Origin: Chitinimonas sp. BJB300
Lineage (GTDB): Bacteria > Pseudomonadota > Gammaproteobacteria > Burkholderiales > Chitinimonadaceae
Assembly (NCBI RefSeq): GCF_002735695.1
Contig: NZ_PDZH01000048.1
Coordinates: 1 to 33,184 of the forward strand
Length of the DNA: 33,184 bases
Direction: 5' to 3'
The position numbers and the translations under genes are program-made. Of the stretch, positions 17,782 through 26,391 are shown piece after piece. The notes under the pieces were generated by a model. It did no database searches. It was not told the origin of the DNA and was given only the letters and a program-made list of their open reading frames with translations. Every line of letters begins with the position of its first letter. Position 1 is the stretch's first letter.

Positions 17782-18105
17782 ATGCTGATCACCCCCGCTT
17801 ACGCCGCCCCAGCTCAACCGGCTGGCTTTGAGCTGATGTCTTTCCTGCCGATGATCGTAATCTTCGTGCTGTTCTACTTCCTGTTGATTCGTCCTCAGCA
17901 GAAACGTATGAAGGAGCAGAAAGCCATGATTGACGCCGTTGCCAAAGGTGATGAAGTGGTTACCAATGGTGGGGTGCTTGGCCGTGTCATCAAAGCTGGC
18001 GAGCAATATCTCACCGTGGAAGTCGCGGATGGCGTTGAGATGGTGGTTCAGCGCGCTGCGGTTTCCGGCAAGCTGGAAAAAGGCACCCTCAAGGCGCAGC
18101 GCTAA
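17782..18105 (+). CDS. yajC: Preprotein translocase subunit YajC
   Basis: A 107-residue YajC, which associates with SecDF at the inner membrane translocon. One membrane span (about residues 18-38, SFLPMIVIFVLFYFLLIRPQ) is followed by the conserved RPQQKRMKEQKAMIDAVAKGDEVVTNGG cytoplasmic segment. An N-terminal stretch LITPAYAAPAQ is typical. It is placed as usual before secD, with 71 nt to the next start. Confidence 0.97.
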   Translation: MLITPAYAAPAQPAGFELMSFLPMIVIFVLFYFLLIRPQQKRMKEQKAMIDAVAKGDEVVTNGGVLGRVIKAGEQYLTVEVADGVEMVVQRAAVSGKLEKGTLKAQR

Positions 18106-18113
18106 ATTGTTCA

Positions 18114-18144
18114 CGGGCAGCCATCCGGTTGCCCGTTTCTTCTT
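18114..18144 (+). terminator. Hairpin between yajC and secD
   Basis: CGGGCA (18114-18119) pairs with TGCCCG (18130-18135), followed by TTTCTTCTTT. It could be a leaky terminator that sets YajC above SecD levels; secD still starts only 42 nt beyond the stem. Confidence 0.5.
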
Positions 18145-18176
18145 TGGCCCTCGGCCGCACAGTCTGTTCCCCGCCC

Positions 18177-20000
18177 ATGAATCGATATCCTCTCTGGAAA
18201 TACCTGATCATCCTGGCTGCACTGGCGCTTGGGTTGGTCTATTCCGTTCCCAATCTTTATGGCGAAAGCCCAGCGGTGCAGATTTCTGGCGCGCGCTCCA
18301 GCATCAAGGTCGACAATGCCGTCATGGGCAAGGTCGAACAGCTGTTGAGTACGGCGAAACTGCCGCCGACCGGCCTGTTCCTTGAGGGTAATAGCCTTAA
18401 GGTGCGCTTTAAGGACGTGGAAACCCAGCTCAAGGCTAAGACCTTGATCCAGGAAAGCATGGGCGAGAACTATGTGGTGGCTCTCAATCTGCTGCCGAAT
18501 ACGCCCCCTTGGTTGACTGCGCTTGGCGCTCACCCAATGTTCCTCGGTCTTGATCTACGAGGCGGGGTACACTTTCTGCTCGAAATCGATATGAAGGCTG
18601 CGGTGGATAAGGCCTTTGAGCGCATTGCGGGCGATGTCCGGCGTGAGCTGAAGGACAAGAAGATCCGCGCTGGTGCCATCAAGCGTGGTACCAATGGTGT
18701 AGAAGTTCAGCTGCGTGATGCGGAAACACTGCGTGCCGCTCGTAGCGCCATTGAAAAAGCCCTGCCAGCCGTACAGATTGCTGAGCAATCCAGTGGTGGA
18801 AACTTCAGTCTCAAGTTGACGCTGACTGAGACAGAGTTGTTCCGTATCAAGACGGATGCAGTGAAACAAAATATTGCTACTTTGCATAATCGGGTGAACG
18901 AGCTTGGGACGACTGAGCCTGTTATTCAGCAGCAAGGTGTAGAGCGTATCGTGGTACAGCTACCCGGCGTGCAGGACACTGCCCGTGCCAAGGATATTCT
19001 TGGCCGTACTGCGACGCTGGAAGTGCGCATGGTGGAGGATGACCAATCCAAATTGGCTGAGGCGCTCAATGGCAACGTGCCGGCGGGTTATGAGCTGATG
19101 GATGAACTGGACCCGCGTGGCAACCGGCGGATCCTGGTAAAGCGCGATGTAGAGTTGACAGGTGAGAATATCAACGATGCGCAGGCAGGGTTCGATGACC
19201 ACAATCAGCCTGCGGTGCATATCAATCTTGATGGTGGTGGCGCCAATATCTTCCGCCAATTGACAGCTGAGAATGTCGGCAAGCGTATGGCCATGATCCT
19301 GGTGGAAAAAGGCAAGGGCCAGGTTGTGACTGCACCGGTGATTCGTGGAGAGATCGGTGGTGGCCGGGTACAGATTTCAGGTTCCATGACTACTGCAGAC
19401 GCCAATGACACCGCATTGCTATTGCGGGCTGGTTCGTTGGCTGCGCCCATGGAGATTGTTGAGGAGCGCACTATCGGCCCAAGCCTTGGGCGGGAAAACA
19501 TCGAGAAGGGCTTTAACTCCACGCTGTATGGGTTTGCCGCCATCGTGGTGTTCATGGTTATTTACTACCGCGTCTTCGGTGTGACGGCGTCGATTGCCTT
19601 GGCTGCCAATGTGTTGTTCCTGATTGCGCTGTTGTCCATGCTGCAAGCCACGTTGACGTTGCCGGGTATTGCGGCTATTGCACTGACGTTGGGTATGGCC
19701 ATCGACTCCAACGTGCTGATCAATGAACGGATTCGCGAGGAAGTACGCAATGGTTCACCGCCGCAAACCGCGATCAAAGCGGGTTACGAGCATGCTTGGG
19801 CCACCATTCTGGATTCGAACATCACTACCTTGATCGCCGGTGTAGCACTGTTGATCTTTGGCTCGGGTGCGGTGCGTGGTTTTGCTGTGGTGCATTGCCT
19901 GGGCATCCTTACCTCGATGTTCTCGGCCGTGGTGGTATCGCGCGGCTTGGTCAACCTGATTTACGGTTATCGCCGTAAAGTCAGCAAACTCGCCGTATAA
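18177..20000 (+). CDS. secD: Protein translocase subunit SecD
   Basis: A 607-residue SecD, an RND-like subunit that uses the proton motive force to help complete protein export. The first span is residues about 5-27 (WKYLIILAALALGLVYSVPN), then a long periplasmic part with the P1 domains, including the D1-D3-type block GLDLRGGVHFLLEIDM. The C-terminal five spans include GMAIDSNVLINERIREE, with the conserved Asp of the proton path. ATG 18177 starts MNRYPLWKY as in the family; a longer frame from 18129 runs into the hairpin. It pairs with secF, 15 nt downstream. Confidence 0.97.
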   Translation: MNRYPLWKYLIILAALALGLVYSVPNLYGESPAVQISGARSSIKVDNAVMGKVEQLLSTAKLPPTGLFLEGNSLKVRFKDVETQLKAKTLIQESMGENYVVALNLLPNTPPWLTALGAHPMFLGLDLRGGVHFLLEIDMKAAVDKAFERIAGDVRRELKDKKIRAGAIKRGTNGVEVQLRDAETLRAARSAIEKALPAVQIAEQSSGGNFSLKLTLTETELFRIKTDAVKQNIATLHNRVNELGTTEPVIQQQGVERIVVQLPGVQDTARAKDILGRTATLEVRMVEDDQSKLAEALNGNVPAGYELMDELDPRGNRRILVKRDVELTGENINDAQAGFDDHNQPAVHINLDGGGANIFRQLTAENVGKRMAMILVEKGKGQVVTAPVIRGEIGGGRVQISGSMTTADANDTALLLRAGSLAAPMEIVEERTIGPSLGRENIEKGFNSTLYGFAAIVVFMVIYYRVFGVTASIALAANVLFLIALLSMLQATLTLPGIAAIALTLGMAIDSNVLINERIREEVRNGSPPQTAIKAGYEHAWATILDSNITTLIAGVALLIFGSGAVRGFAVVHCLGILTSMFSAVVVSRGLVNLIYGYRRKVSKLAV

Positions 20001-20015
20001 GCCGGAAGAATTGCC

Positions 20016-20966
20016 ATGTTGGAAATGTTCCATTTCAAGAAAGATATCCCGTTCATGAGCTACGGGAAGCTGACAACGACAATCTCGTTGCTCACCTTCC
20101 TCGTGGCTGTGTTCTTCCTGGGCTACAAAGGTCTAAACCTAAGCATTGAATTTACCGGTGGTACTGTACTGGAAGTGCGTTACAGCCAGCCGACCGACCT
20201 GCTGACAGTTCGCCATCAGGTCGAGTCGCTGAATTTAAGCGGCAGGAATACTGAGATCGTAGTGCAGGCCCTGGGCACCAGCCGGGATGTCATGATTCGC
20301 CTGCCGAATGTAACCGGCATCACCAGTGCCGCGCTCTCCGAGAAGGTCATGGCTGAGCTGCGCACGGGCGACCCAAAGGTTGAGCAACGCAAGGTGGAAT
20401 TCGTTGGCCCCTCCGTGGGTGAGGAACTGGTCACGCATGGATTGACCGCGTTGGTAATCGTCTGCCTGGGCATCATCATTTACTTGGCCATCCGCTTCGA
20501 GTGGCGTTTTGCGGTATCGGCCATTATTGCCAACTTGCATGACGTGGTGATCATCCTTGGCGTATTCGCCTTCTTCCAGTGGGAATTTTCGTTAACCGTG
20601 TTGGCTGCCGTGCTGGCAGTGCTGGGCTATTCGGTGAATGAGTCAGTGGTTGTGTTTGACCGGATTCGGGAGAATTTCCGTAAGGCGGGACTGCGGGGCA
20701 AGACGGTGCCGGAAGTGATCGACAACGCCATTACCGCTACGATGAGCCGTACGGTGATTACCCACGGCTCTACTGAAATGATGGTGTTGGCAATGTTGTT
20801 CTTCGGTGGCGCCGCACTGCATGGTTTTGCCATGGCGTTGACGATTGGCATCGTGTTCGGTATCTATTCTTCAGTGTTGGTTGCATCGCCTCTATTGCTG
20901 CTGCTGGGCGTAACACGTGAGAACATGATCAGACCAGTCAAAGTCAAAGAAGAAGCGGTCGTTTAA
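20016..20966 (+). CDS. secF: Protein translocase subunit SecF
   Basis: A 316-residue SecF, partner of SecD in the inner membrane. The first span is about residues 19-38, followed by the periplasmic domain with LSIEFTGGTVLEVRY, and then five spans with GYSVNESVVVFDRIRENFR (conserved Asp/Arg). GGAAGAA lies before the ATG at 20016. It closes the yajC-secD-secF unit. The following 150 nt contain a complex inverted-repeat region. Confidence 0.97.
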   Translation: MLEMFHFKKDIPFMSYGKLTTTISLLTFLVAVFFLGYKGLNLSIEFTGGTVLEVRYSQPTDLLTVRHQVESLNLSGRNTEIVVQALGTSRDVMIRLPNVTGITSAALSEKVMAELRTGDPKVEQRKVEFVGPSVGEELVTHGLTALVIVCLGIIIYLAIRFEWRFAVSAIIANLHDVVIILGVFAFFQWEFSLTVLAAVLAVLGYSVNESVVVFDRIRENFRKAGLRGKTVPEVIDNAITATMSRTVITHGSTEMMVLAMLFFGGAALHGFAMALTIGIVFGIYSSVLVASPLLLLLGVTRENMIRPVKVKEEAVV

Positions 20967-20992
20967 TCCGCGAAGTCATTGCTCTACCCCTC

Positions 20993-21092
20993 TGCCCGAG
21001 CTTGATGTGCGTACGGTTTGTCGTACCTGCGTCCTGCTTGGGCAGTTTGCCATTTGGCTTGTGTAAAACCAGTCATTAATCGACAAACCGTA
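20993..21092 (+). promoter_or_regulatory. Overlapping inverted repeats upstream of dedA
   Basis: Outer arms TGCCCGAGC (20993-21001) and GCTTGGGCA (21036-21044) enclose an inner GTACG/CGTAC stem (21011-21015, 21022-21026). In addition TACGGTTTGTCG (21012-21023) is perfectly complementary to CGACAAACCGTA (21081-21092), so the inner strand can pair either locally or with the downstream arm. It may be the secF terminator combined with a leader switch for dedA. Confidence 0.5.
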
Positions 21093-21116
21093 GCATTTAT
21101 GTAGTAGAAGCTGGCG

Positions 21117-21761
21117 ATGGACTTTAATCTGATCGATATCATCCTCCACCTCGATGTTTTCCTAGCTCAGATGGTGAGCGAGTACGGCCCGTGGATCTAC
21201 GTTATCCTTTTCCTGGTTATTTTCTGCGAAACCGGCTTGGTGGTGATGCCGTTTCTGCCAGGTGATTCCTTACTCTTTGTGGCCGGCGCCATTGCTGCAA
21301 CCGGTGGAATGGACCCTTACGGTCTGGCAGCATGCTTGATTACGGCAGCCATTCTGGGGGATTCACTCAACTATCTGGTGGGTAGGCGTGCTGGGGAGCG
21401 GTTATTTGCCAACCCCGATTCCAAGATATTTCGCCGCGATCATCTCGATAGCACCAAGGCTTTTTATGGCCGCCATGGCGGGAAAACCGTCGCCCTGGCG
21501 CGTTTCCTGCCGATTGTTCGTACCTTTGCGCCTTTTGTAGCAGGCATGGCCGCTATGCCTTACACCAAATTCCTGTTCTTTAGCGTGCTGGGTACGTTGA
21601 TCTGGGTAGGATCGCTGGTTACGCTCGGTTATCGGTTTGGTAGCGTGCCATTCATCAAGGACAACCTGTCGGTAATGGTTGTGGCGGTTGTGGCGATGTC
21701 CTTCCTGCCCATGCTGATCAAGCTGGTGCACGGGAAGTTGACTAGTCGTCGGACTGCCTGA
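21117..21761 (+). CDS. DedA family membrane protein
   Basis: A 214-residue DedA-family protein with about five hydrophobic segments. The family block FCETGLVVMPFLPGDSLLFVAGA is at about residues 37-59, followed by YLVGRRAGERL and the FYGRHGGKTVALARFLPIVRTFAPFVAGMA segment with conserved Arg residues. Family members are inner-membrane lipid or undecaprenyl-phosphate flippases or proton-dependent transporters; which applies here is not clear. It ends 8 nt before bioC and may be co-transcribed with it. Confidence 0.93.
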   Translation: MDFNLIDIILHLDVFLAQMVSEYGPWIYVILFLVIFCETGLVVMPFLPGDSLLFVAGAIAATGGMDPYGLAACLITAAILGDSLNYLVGRRAGERLFANPDSKIFRRDHLDSTKAFYGRHGGKTVALARFLPIVRTFAPFVAGMAAMPYTKFLFFSVLGTLIWVGSLVTLGYRFGSVPFIKDNLSVMVVAVVAMSFLPMLIKLVHGKLTSRRTA

Positions 21762-21769
21762 GCAAGCGA

Positions 21770-22642
21770 ATGGAAAGTTTTTACACCGACAAACAGCAAG
21801 TACGCCGCTCCTTCGAGCGTTCTGCCGCGGGTTACGATAATGCCGCGGTGCTGCAACGCGAGGTGGCCGATCGGATGTTCGAGCGGCTTGAGCTGGTCAA
21901 GCTTGCGCCTACCCGGATGCTGGATGCCGGCAGTGGCACAGGCTATGCCGGACCACGACTACGCGCTCGTTACAAGGACGCGCGTTTGGTGGAGTTGGAC
22001 TTGGCATTGTCGATGTTGCAAGTGGCAGCAGGCAAGCTCGGGCTGTTGGAACGGGTATTTCAGAAGCGTAGCTGGCAGGTTTGCGCTGATCTGGAAGCGC
22101 TGCCCTTGGCGGACAATTCACTTGAACTTGTATGGTCCAGTCTCGCGATTCAATGGCTGAACGAGCCTGACACGGTATTCCGTGAATTCCACCGCGTTCT
22201 CAAGCCGGACGGCCTATTGATGTTCAGCAGCTTTGGCCCCGATACTTTGATTGAACTTCGGGGCGCTTTTGCCGAGGTCGATGCGAAGCCGCATGTGAAT
22301 CGCTTTATTGATATGCATGACCTGGGCGATGCGCTTTCGCATGCTGGTTTTTCTGCGCCGGTAATGGATATGGAAAAAATCGTGCTGACCTATAGCGATA
22401 TGAAATCGGCGATGCGCGATTTGAAAGCGATTGGTGCACACAATGTTGCAGTAGGTCGCCGTCGCGGCTTGATGGGGAAGGCCGCTTTCCAACGGGCAGA
22501 AGCTGCCTATGAAAAACTGCGCCGGGAAGGCAAACTTCCTGCAACGTATGAAGTCGTCTATGGGCATGCCTGGAAACCCGCGCCAAAGTTGGGTTTTGCG
22601 GATGGCAGGCAGGTCATCGAATTTCGTCCGAGAGCCAAATAA
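21770..22642 (+). CDS. bioC: Malonyl-ACP O-methyltransferase
   Basis: A 290-residue class I SAM methyltransferase of the BioC type, which methylates malonyl-ACP to start pimelate synthesis for biotin. The N-terminus KQQVRRSFERSAAGYDNAAVLQREVADRM is the BioC signature, the SAM site is MLDAGSGTGY (about residues 50-59), and WSSLAIQWLNEPDTVFREFHRVLKPDGLLMFSSFGPDTL matches the family closely. The stop overlaps the bioD start by one base (TAATG), indicating translational coupling. No bioH, bioF, bioA or bioB is in the window. Confidence 0.96.
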   Translation: MESFYTDKQQVRRSFERSAAGYDNAAVLQREVADRMFERLELVKLAPTRMLDAGSGTGYAGPRLRARYKDARLVELDLALSMLQVAAGKLGLLERVFQKRSWQVCADLEALPLADNSLELVWSSLAIQWLNEPDTVFREFHRVLKPDGLLMFSSFGPDTLIELRGAFAEVDAKPHVNRFIDMHDLGDALSHAGFSAPVMDMEKIVLTYSDMKSAMRDLKAIGAHNVAVGRRRGLMGKAAFQRAEAAYEKLRREGKLPATYEVVYGHAWKPAPKLGFADGRQVIEFRPRAK

Positions 22643-23334
22643 TGGCGGGTTACTTCATTACTGGCACCGACACGGAAGTCGGCAAGACAGTGGCGACCTG
22701 TGCACTATTAGGTGCGCTGGTCAATTCAGGGCATCGGGTAGTAGGCATGAAACCGGTTGCCTCGGGTTGCAACCGTAGTCCCGCCGGTGAACTTGAAAAC
22801 GAAGATGTATTGGCACACGCTGTTGCCAGCAATGTGCAGGCCGAGCGTGCCTTGCGTAACCCTTATGCATTTGAACCACCTATCTCGCCACACTTGGCGG
22901 CTACCGCGGCTGGCGTGACACTTGACCTGGATCTGTTGTGCGATCGATACACTCAGCTTGCAGAAATCGCTGACGTTGTGCTGGTCGAAGGAGCGGGTGG
23001 TTGGCTCGCCCCGTTGGATGACAGTCGCACCATGGCAGACTTGGCTGCAGCACTGGGTTTACCGGTGATTTTGGTGGTCGGATTACGGCTCGGTTGCCTC
23101 AATCATGCCATGCTGACGGTAAAAGCTATTCGAGACAGTGGCTTAGCATTGACGGGGTGGATAGCCAATTGTGTCGACCCTGGTATGGCCGCCCGTGATG
23201 CAAACCTGACCTACCTTGATACCCACATCTTGGCACCTCGGTTAGGGTTGATTCCCTACCTGTCAGCTGATAAAAGATTCGAATTTAATCAAGAGCAAAT
23301 ATTCGGTTTTTTACCAGAAATGCTTATCAAATAA
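22642..23334 (+). CDS. bioD: Dethiobiotin synthetase
   Basis: A 230-residue ATP-dependent dethiobiotin synthetase. The P-loop-like GTDTEVGKT is at residues 7-15, GMKPVASGC at about 35-43, and the VEGAGGWLAPL block at about 115-125. It closes the ureido ring of dethiobiotin, the step before BioB. It starts on the last base of the bioC stop codon. The 176-nt gap after it leads into the cytochrome oxidase cluster. Confidence 0.97.
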   Translation: MAGYFITGTDTEVGKTVATCALLGALVNSGHRVVGMKPVASGCNRSPAGELENEDVLAHAVASNVQAERALRNPYAFEPPISPHLAATAAGVTLDLDLLCDRYTQLAEIADVVLVEGAGGWLAPLDDSRTMADLAAALGLPVILVVGLRLGCLNHAMLTVKAIRDSGLALTGWIANCVDPGMAARDANLTYLDTHILAPRLGLIPYLSADKRFEFNQEQIFGFLPEMLIK

Positions 23335-23445
23335 GGACTTCGGGCGATTTTGTTCGTTGTAGCCCCATTACTTCCTCTGCTAGCATTGTGCGACTTTTTG
23401 CCGCAGCTCTGACGCTGGTCAACGTAGAGCGGTAAAGCGAAACGA

Positions 23446-23505
23446 CGCCGGAATACCGGCGCAGAGGGAAAAGACGTCCGCGCCTGCGGGCGTGCCGTCA
23501 TGGGG
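23446..23505 (+). promoter_or_regulatory. GC-rich structured leader before coxB
   Basis: CGCCGG-AATA-CCGGCG (23446-23461) is a perfect hairpin. A second structure can form where GACG (23474-23477) pairs with CGTC near 23497-23500, enclosing CGCGCC/GGGCGTG. No T-run follows, so it looks like a leader or mRNA-stability structure and not a terminator. Confidence 0.4.
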
Positions 23506-23510
23506 ACAAT

Positions 23511-24629
23511 ATGAAGAACCGCGTATCCGGCTTGGCTGCATCATTGCTGCTTGCCATCAGTCACTCAGCCTTTGCCGACTACAAGCTCAATCTACAAACA
23601 CCGGTCAACGATCTCGCACGCGAGGTCTATAGCCTGCATACCTTTCTGTTGGTGATCTGCACGGTTATCTTTGTTGTGGTGTTTGCGGTGATGTTCTATT
23701 CGATCTTCAAACATCGTAAGAGCAAAGGGCATAAGGCTGCCAACTTCCACGAAAGCACCACCGTGGAAATCATCTGGACGATCATCCCTGTCGTGATTCT
23801 GGTCGCTATGGCTTGGCCGGCCACCAAAGTCATCATCGCGCAAAAAGATACCCGGGGTACGGACATGACCATCAAGGTCACCGGTTACCAGTGGAAGTGG
23901 GGGTACGACTACTTGGATGAAGGCATCAGTTTTCACAGCCGCCTGAAGACGCCGCAGGACCAATACGAAAATTTCGCCGGTGAAAAGCCACAGCGCAATG
24001 ACAACTACCTATTGGAGGTAGATAACCCTGTTGTGGTGCCGGTTGGCAAGCGTATCCGCGTGCTGCTTACCGCCAATGATGTGATCCATTCCTGGTGGGT
24101 GCCGGCTTTCAGCGTCAAGCAAGATGCAATTCCTGGATTTATCCGCGATACCTGGTTTCAAGCCGACAAGGAAGGTATTTACCGCGGTCAGTGCGTTGAG
24201 CTATGCGGTAAAGACCATGGTTTCATGCCTATCGTCGTGCATGTGGTCAGCCAGGGTAAGTACGATGCTTGGGTGACCGAGCAGAAGAAACTGGCGGCAG
24301 CCAGCCAGGACGACCCAAACAAGACCTGGGTGCTGGCTGACTTGAAAGCGCGGGGTGAGAAAGTCTACCAAGCCAACTGTGCGGTTTGTCACCAAGCTTC
24401 AGGCAAAGGGCAGGGTGCATTTCCTGCGTTGGATGGCTCAAAGATGGTGACCGGGCCCAAAGCAGACCAGATTAATTTGGTGATTAATGGTAAGAACGCC
24501 ATGCCGGCTTGGGGCAAGACGTTGTCTGATACCGAAATCGCCGCTGCCATTACTTACACTCGTAATACTTGGGGTAACAGTACGGGCGAAGTGTTGCAGC
24601 CAGCTGAAATCAAAGCTGCTCGCAAGTAA
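23511..24629 (+). CDS. coxB: Cytochrome c oxidase subunit II with fused cytochrome c domain
   Basis: A 372-residue subunit II of an aa3/caa3-type oxidase. A signal peptide (about 1-22, ending AFAD) is followed by two spans (about 44-66 and 84-104) and the CuA domain: His in DVIHSWWVPAF, then QCVELCGKDHGFMPIVV carrying the two Cys, Glu, His and Met ligands. A cytochrome c domain is fused at the C-terminus with CAVCH (haem c binding) and a later Met in AMPAWGK. The fused haem gives the oxidase its own electron entry point. It is the first gene of the oxidase cluster; GGGGACA lies before the ATG. Confidence 0.97.
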   Translation: MKNRVSGLAASLLLAISHSAFADYKLNLQTPVNDLAREVYSLHTFLLVICTVIFVVVFAVMFYSIFKHRKSKGHKAANFHESTTVEIIWTIIPVVILVAMAWPATKVIIAQKDTRGTDMTIKVTGYQWKWGYDYLDEGISFHSRLKTPQDQYENFAGEKPQRNDNYLLEVDNPVVVPVGKRIRVLLTANDVIHSWWVPAFSVKQDAIPGFIRDTWFQADKEGIYRGQCVELCGKDHGFMPIVVHVVSQGKYDAWVTEQKKLAAASQDDPNKTWVLADLKARGEKVYQANCAVCHQASGKGQGAFPALDGSKMVTGPKADQINLVINGKNAMPAWGKTLSDTEIAAAITYTRNTWGNSTGEVLQPAEIKAARK

Positions 24630-24653
24630 TGGCCGGATAAAGAGGACAAGAAG

Positions 24654-26282
24654 ATGACCACCGTAACGCATGCTCCTGATCTGCCCCACGACGATCACCA
24701 TGATCACCATCCTACCGGCTTGGCGCGCTGGTTGACGGCAACCAACCACAAGGACATTGGCACCTTGTATCTGTGGTTCGCCTTCACCATGTTTATTTCC
24801 GGTGGGGTGCTGGCCCTGTGCATTCGGCTGGAGCTGTTTTCCCCTGGCTTGCAATTCTTCCGCCCTGAACTCTTCAATCAGTTCACCACTTTGCATGGCC
24901 TGATCATGGTGTTTGGCGCCATCATGCCGGCCTTCACTGGCTTGGCGAACTGGCAGATTCCACTGATGATTGGTGCGCCGGACATGGCGTTTGCCCGGAT
25001 GAATAACTGGTCGTTCTGGCTACTGCCGCCTGCCGCTTTGTTGCTGATGATCAGCTTCGTGGTGCCCGGCGGGGCAGCCGCTGCCGGGTGGACGTTATAC
25101 GCGCCGCTTTCTACCCAGATGGGGATGGGGATGGACCTCACCATCTTCGCCATCCACATCATGGGTATTTCCTCCATCATGGGTGCGATCAATATTGTTA
25201 CCACCATCCTGAACATGCGTGCGCCTGGCATGACCATGATGAAGATGCCGATGTTCTGCTGGACCACGCTGATTACAGCCTATCTTTTGATTGCCGTGAT
25301 GCCGGTGCTCGCCGGTGCAGTCACCATGGTGTTGACCGACCGCCATTTCGGCACCAGCTTCTTTAATGCTGCCGGTGGGGGCGACCCCGTACTTTATCAA
25401 CACGTCTTCTGGTTCTTCGGCCACCCCGAGGTCTACATCATGGCCCTACCGGCATTCGGTGTGGTCAGCCAGGTGATTCCGACGTTTTCGCGTAAGCCTT
25501 TGTTTGGTTATCACTCGATGGTGTACGCCACTTCTTCGATTGCCATTCTCAGCTTCATGGTCTGGGCGCACCACATGTATTCGGTCGGTATGCCCGTGAC
25601 AGCACAGTTGTTCTTCATGTACGCCACTACGCTGATTGCCGTTCCCACCGGGGTGAAGGTGTTCAACTGGATCGCCACCATGTGGCAGGGGTCGATGAGC
25701 CTCGAAACCCCCATGTTGTTTGCGATTGGTTTTGTCTGCCTTTTCACCTTGGGCGGGCTGTCAGGCGTGGTGTTGTCGATTGCAGCGGTGGATATCCAGC
25801 TGCATGATACTTACTACGTCGTGGCCCACTTCCACTATGTATTGGTGGCCGGTGCGTTGTTCTCGCTGTTCTCGGCGGTTTACTACTGGCTGCCGAAGTG
25901 GACTGGCTATATGTACAACGAGAAGATGGGCAAGTTCCACTTCTGGTGGTCGATGATCTGGTTCAACGTTACTTTCTTCCCGATGCATTTTCTGGGGCTT
26001 GCAGGTATGCCGCGCCGTATTCCTGACTACGCTACTCAGTTTACCGAGTTCAATACCATGGCTTCGGTTGGGGCGATGATGTTCGGTTTCGGCCAGCTGA
26101 TTCTGCTGTACAACGTTATTCATGCCATTCGTGGTGGTGTTGGCCCTGCACCGCAAAGACCATGGGAAGGTGCGCATACGCTTGAATGGGAAGTGCCGTC
26201 GCCGGCTCCCTTCCATACTTGGGAAACGCCGCCGCCGGTGGAACTGGTCGATAAACTGTCTGCCGCACAGAAGTTGCACTGA
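24654..26282 (+). CDS. coxA: Cytochrome c oxidase subunit I
   Basis: A 542-residue haem-copper oxidase catalytic subunit with twelve predicted spans. Seen are the low-spin haem His region (FTTLHGLIMVFGAIMP), the CuB/Tyr cross-link block FWFFGHPEVYIMALPAFG, the HH pair in WAHHMYSVG, and the haem ligand pair in HDTYYVVAHFHYVLVAG. The K-channel residues and the Asn-rich D-channel region place it in the A1 type. An N-terminal His-rich stretch (HDDHHDHHP) could bind metal. It lies 24 nt after coxB with AGAGGA before the ATG. Confidence 0.98.
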   Translation: MTTVTHAPDLPHDDHHDHHPTGLARWLTATNHKDIGTLYLWFAFTMFISGGVLALCIRLELFSPGLQFFRPELFNQFTTLHGLIMVFGAIMPAFTGLANWQIPLMIGAPDMAFARMNNWSFWLLPPAALLLMISFVVPGGAAAAGWTLYAPLSTQMGMGMDLTIFAIHIMGISSIMGAINIVTTILNMRAPGMTMMKMPMFCWTTLITAYLLIAVMPVLAGAVTMVLTDRHFGTSFFNAAGGGDPVLYQHVFWFFGHPEVYIMALPAFGVVSQVIPTFSRKPLFGYHSMVYATSSIAILSFMVWAHHMYSVGMPVTAQLFFMYATTLIAVPTGVKVFNWIATMWQGSMSLETPMLFAIGFVCLFTLGGLSGVVLSIAAVDIQLHDTYYVVAHFHYVLVAGALFSLFSAVYYWLPKWTGYMYNEKMGKFHFWWSMIWFNVTFFPMHFLGLAGMPRRIPDYATQFTEFNTMASVGAMMFGFGQLILLYNVIHAIRGGVGPAPQRPWEGAHTLEWEVPSPAPFHTWETPPPVELVDKLSAAQKLH

Positions 26283-26291
26283 GGTAAAGCC

Positions 26292-26390
26292 ATGCAAAAC
26301 AAGAACCTGCGTACCGGTTTGATCCTTGCCAGCATCGCTGTTGCAATCGGTGTTGGTTTCGTGGCCCGTTTGTATATTTTGGGGCAATAA
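26292..26390 (+). CDS. Cytochrome oxidase small assembly protein
   Basis: A 32-residue peptide, MQNKNLRTGLILASIAVAIG...ILGQ, with one membrane span (about 8-29) and a basic N-terminus. AGGTAAAG lies just before its ATG. Such tiny proteins between coxA and cox11 are known in betaproteobacterial oxidase clusters and are annotated as small assembly proteins; their role is not well defined. It fills the 110-nt gap exactly, ending one base before the cox11 GTG start. Confidence 0.8.
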   Translation: MQNKNLRTGLILASIAVAIGVGFVARLYILGQ

Positions 26391-26391
26391 A

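Noticed and set aside
26326-26391. A longer start for cox11 at 26326 and for sco at 32104
   Set aside because: Both extensions overlap well-supported upstream genes in another frame and add sequence unlike the families; the internal starts fit gene spacing and the membrane anchor or lipoprotein signal.
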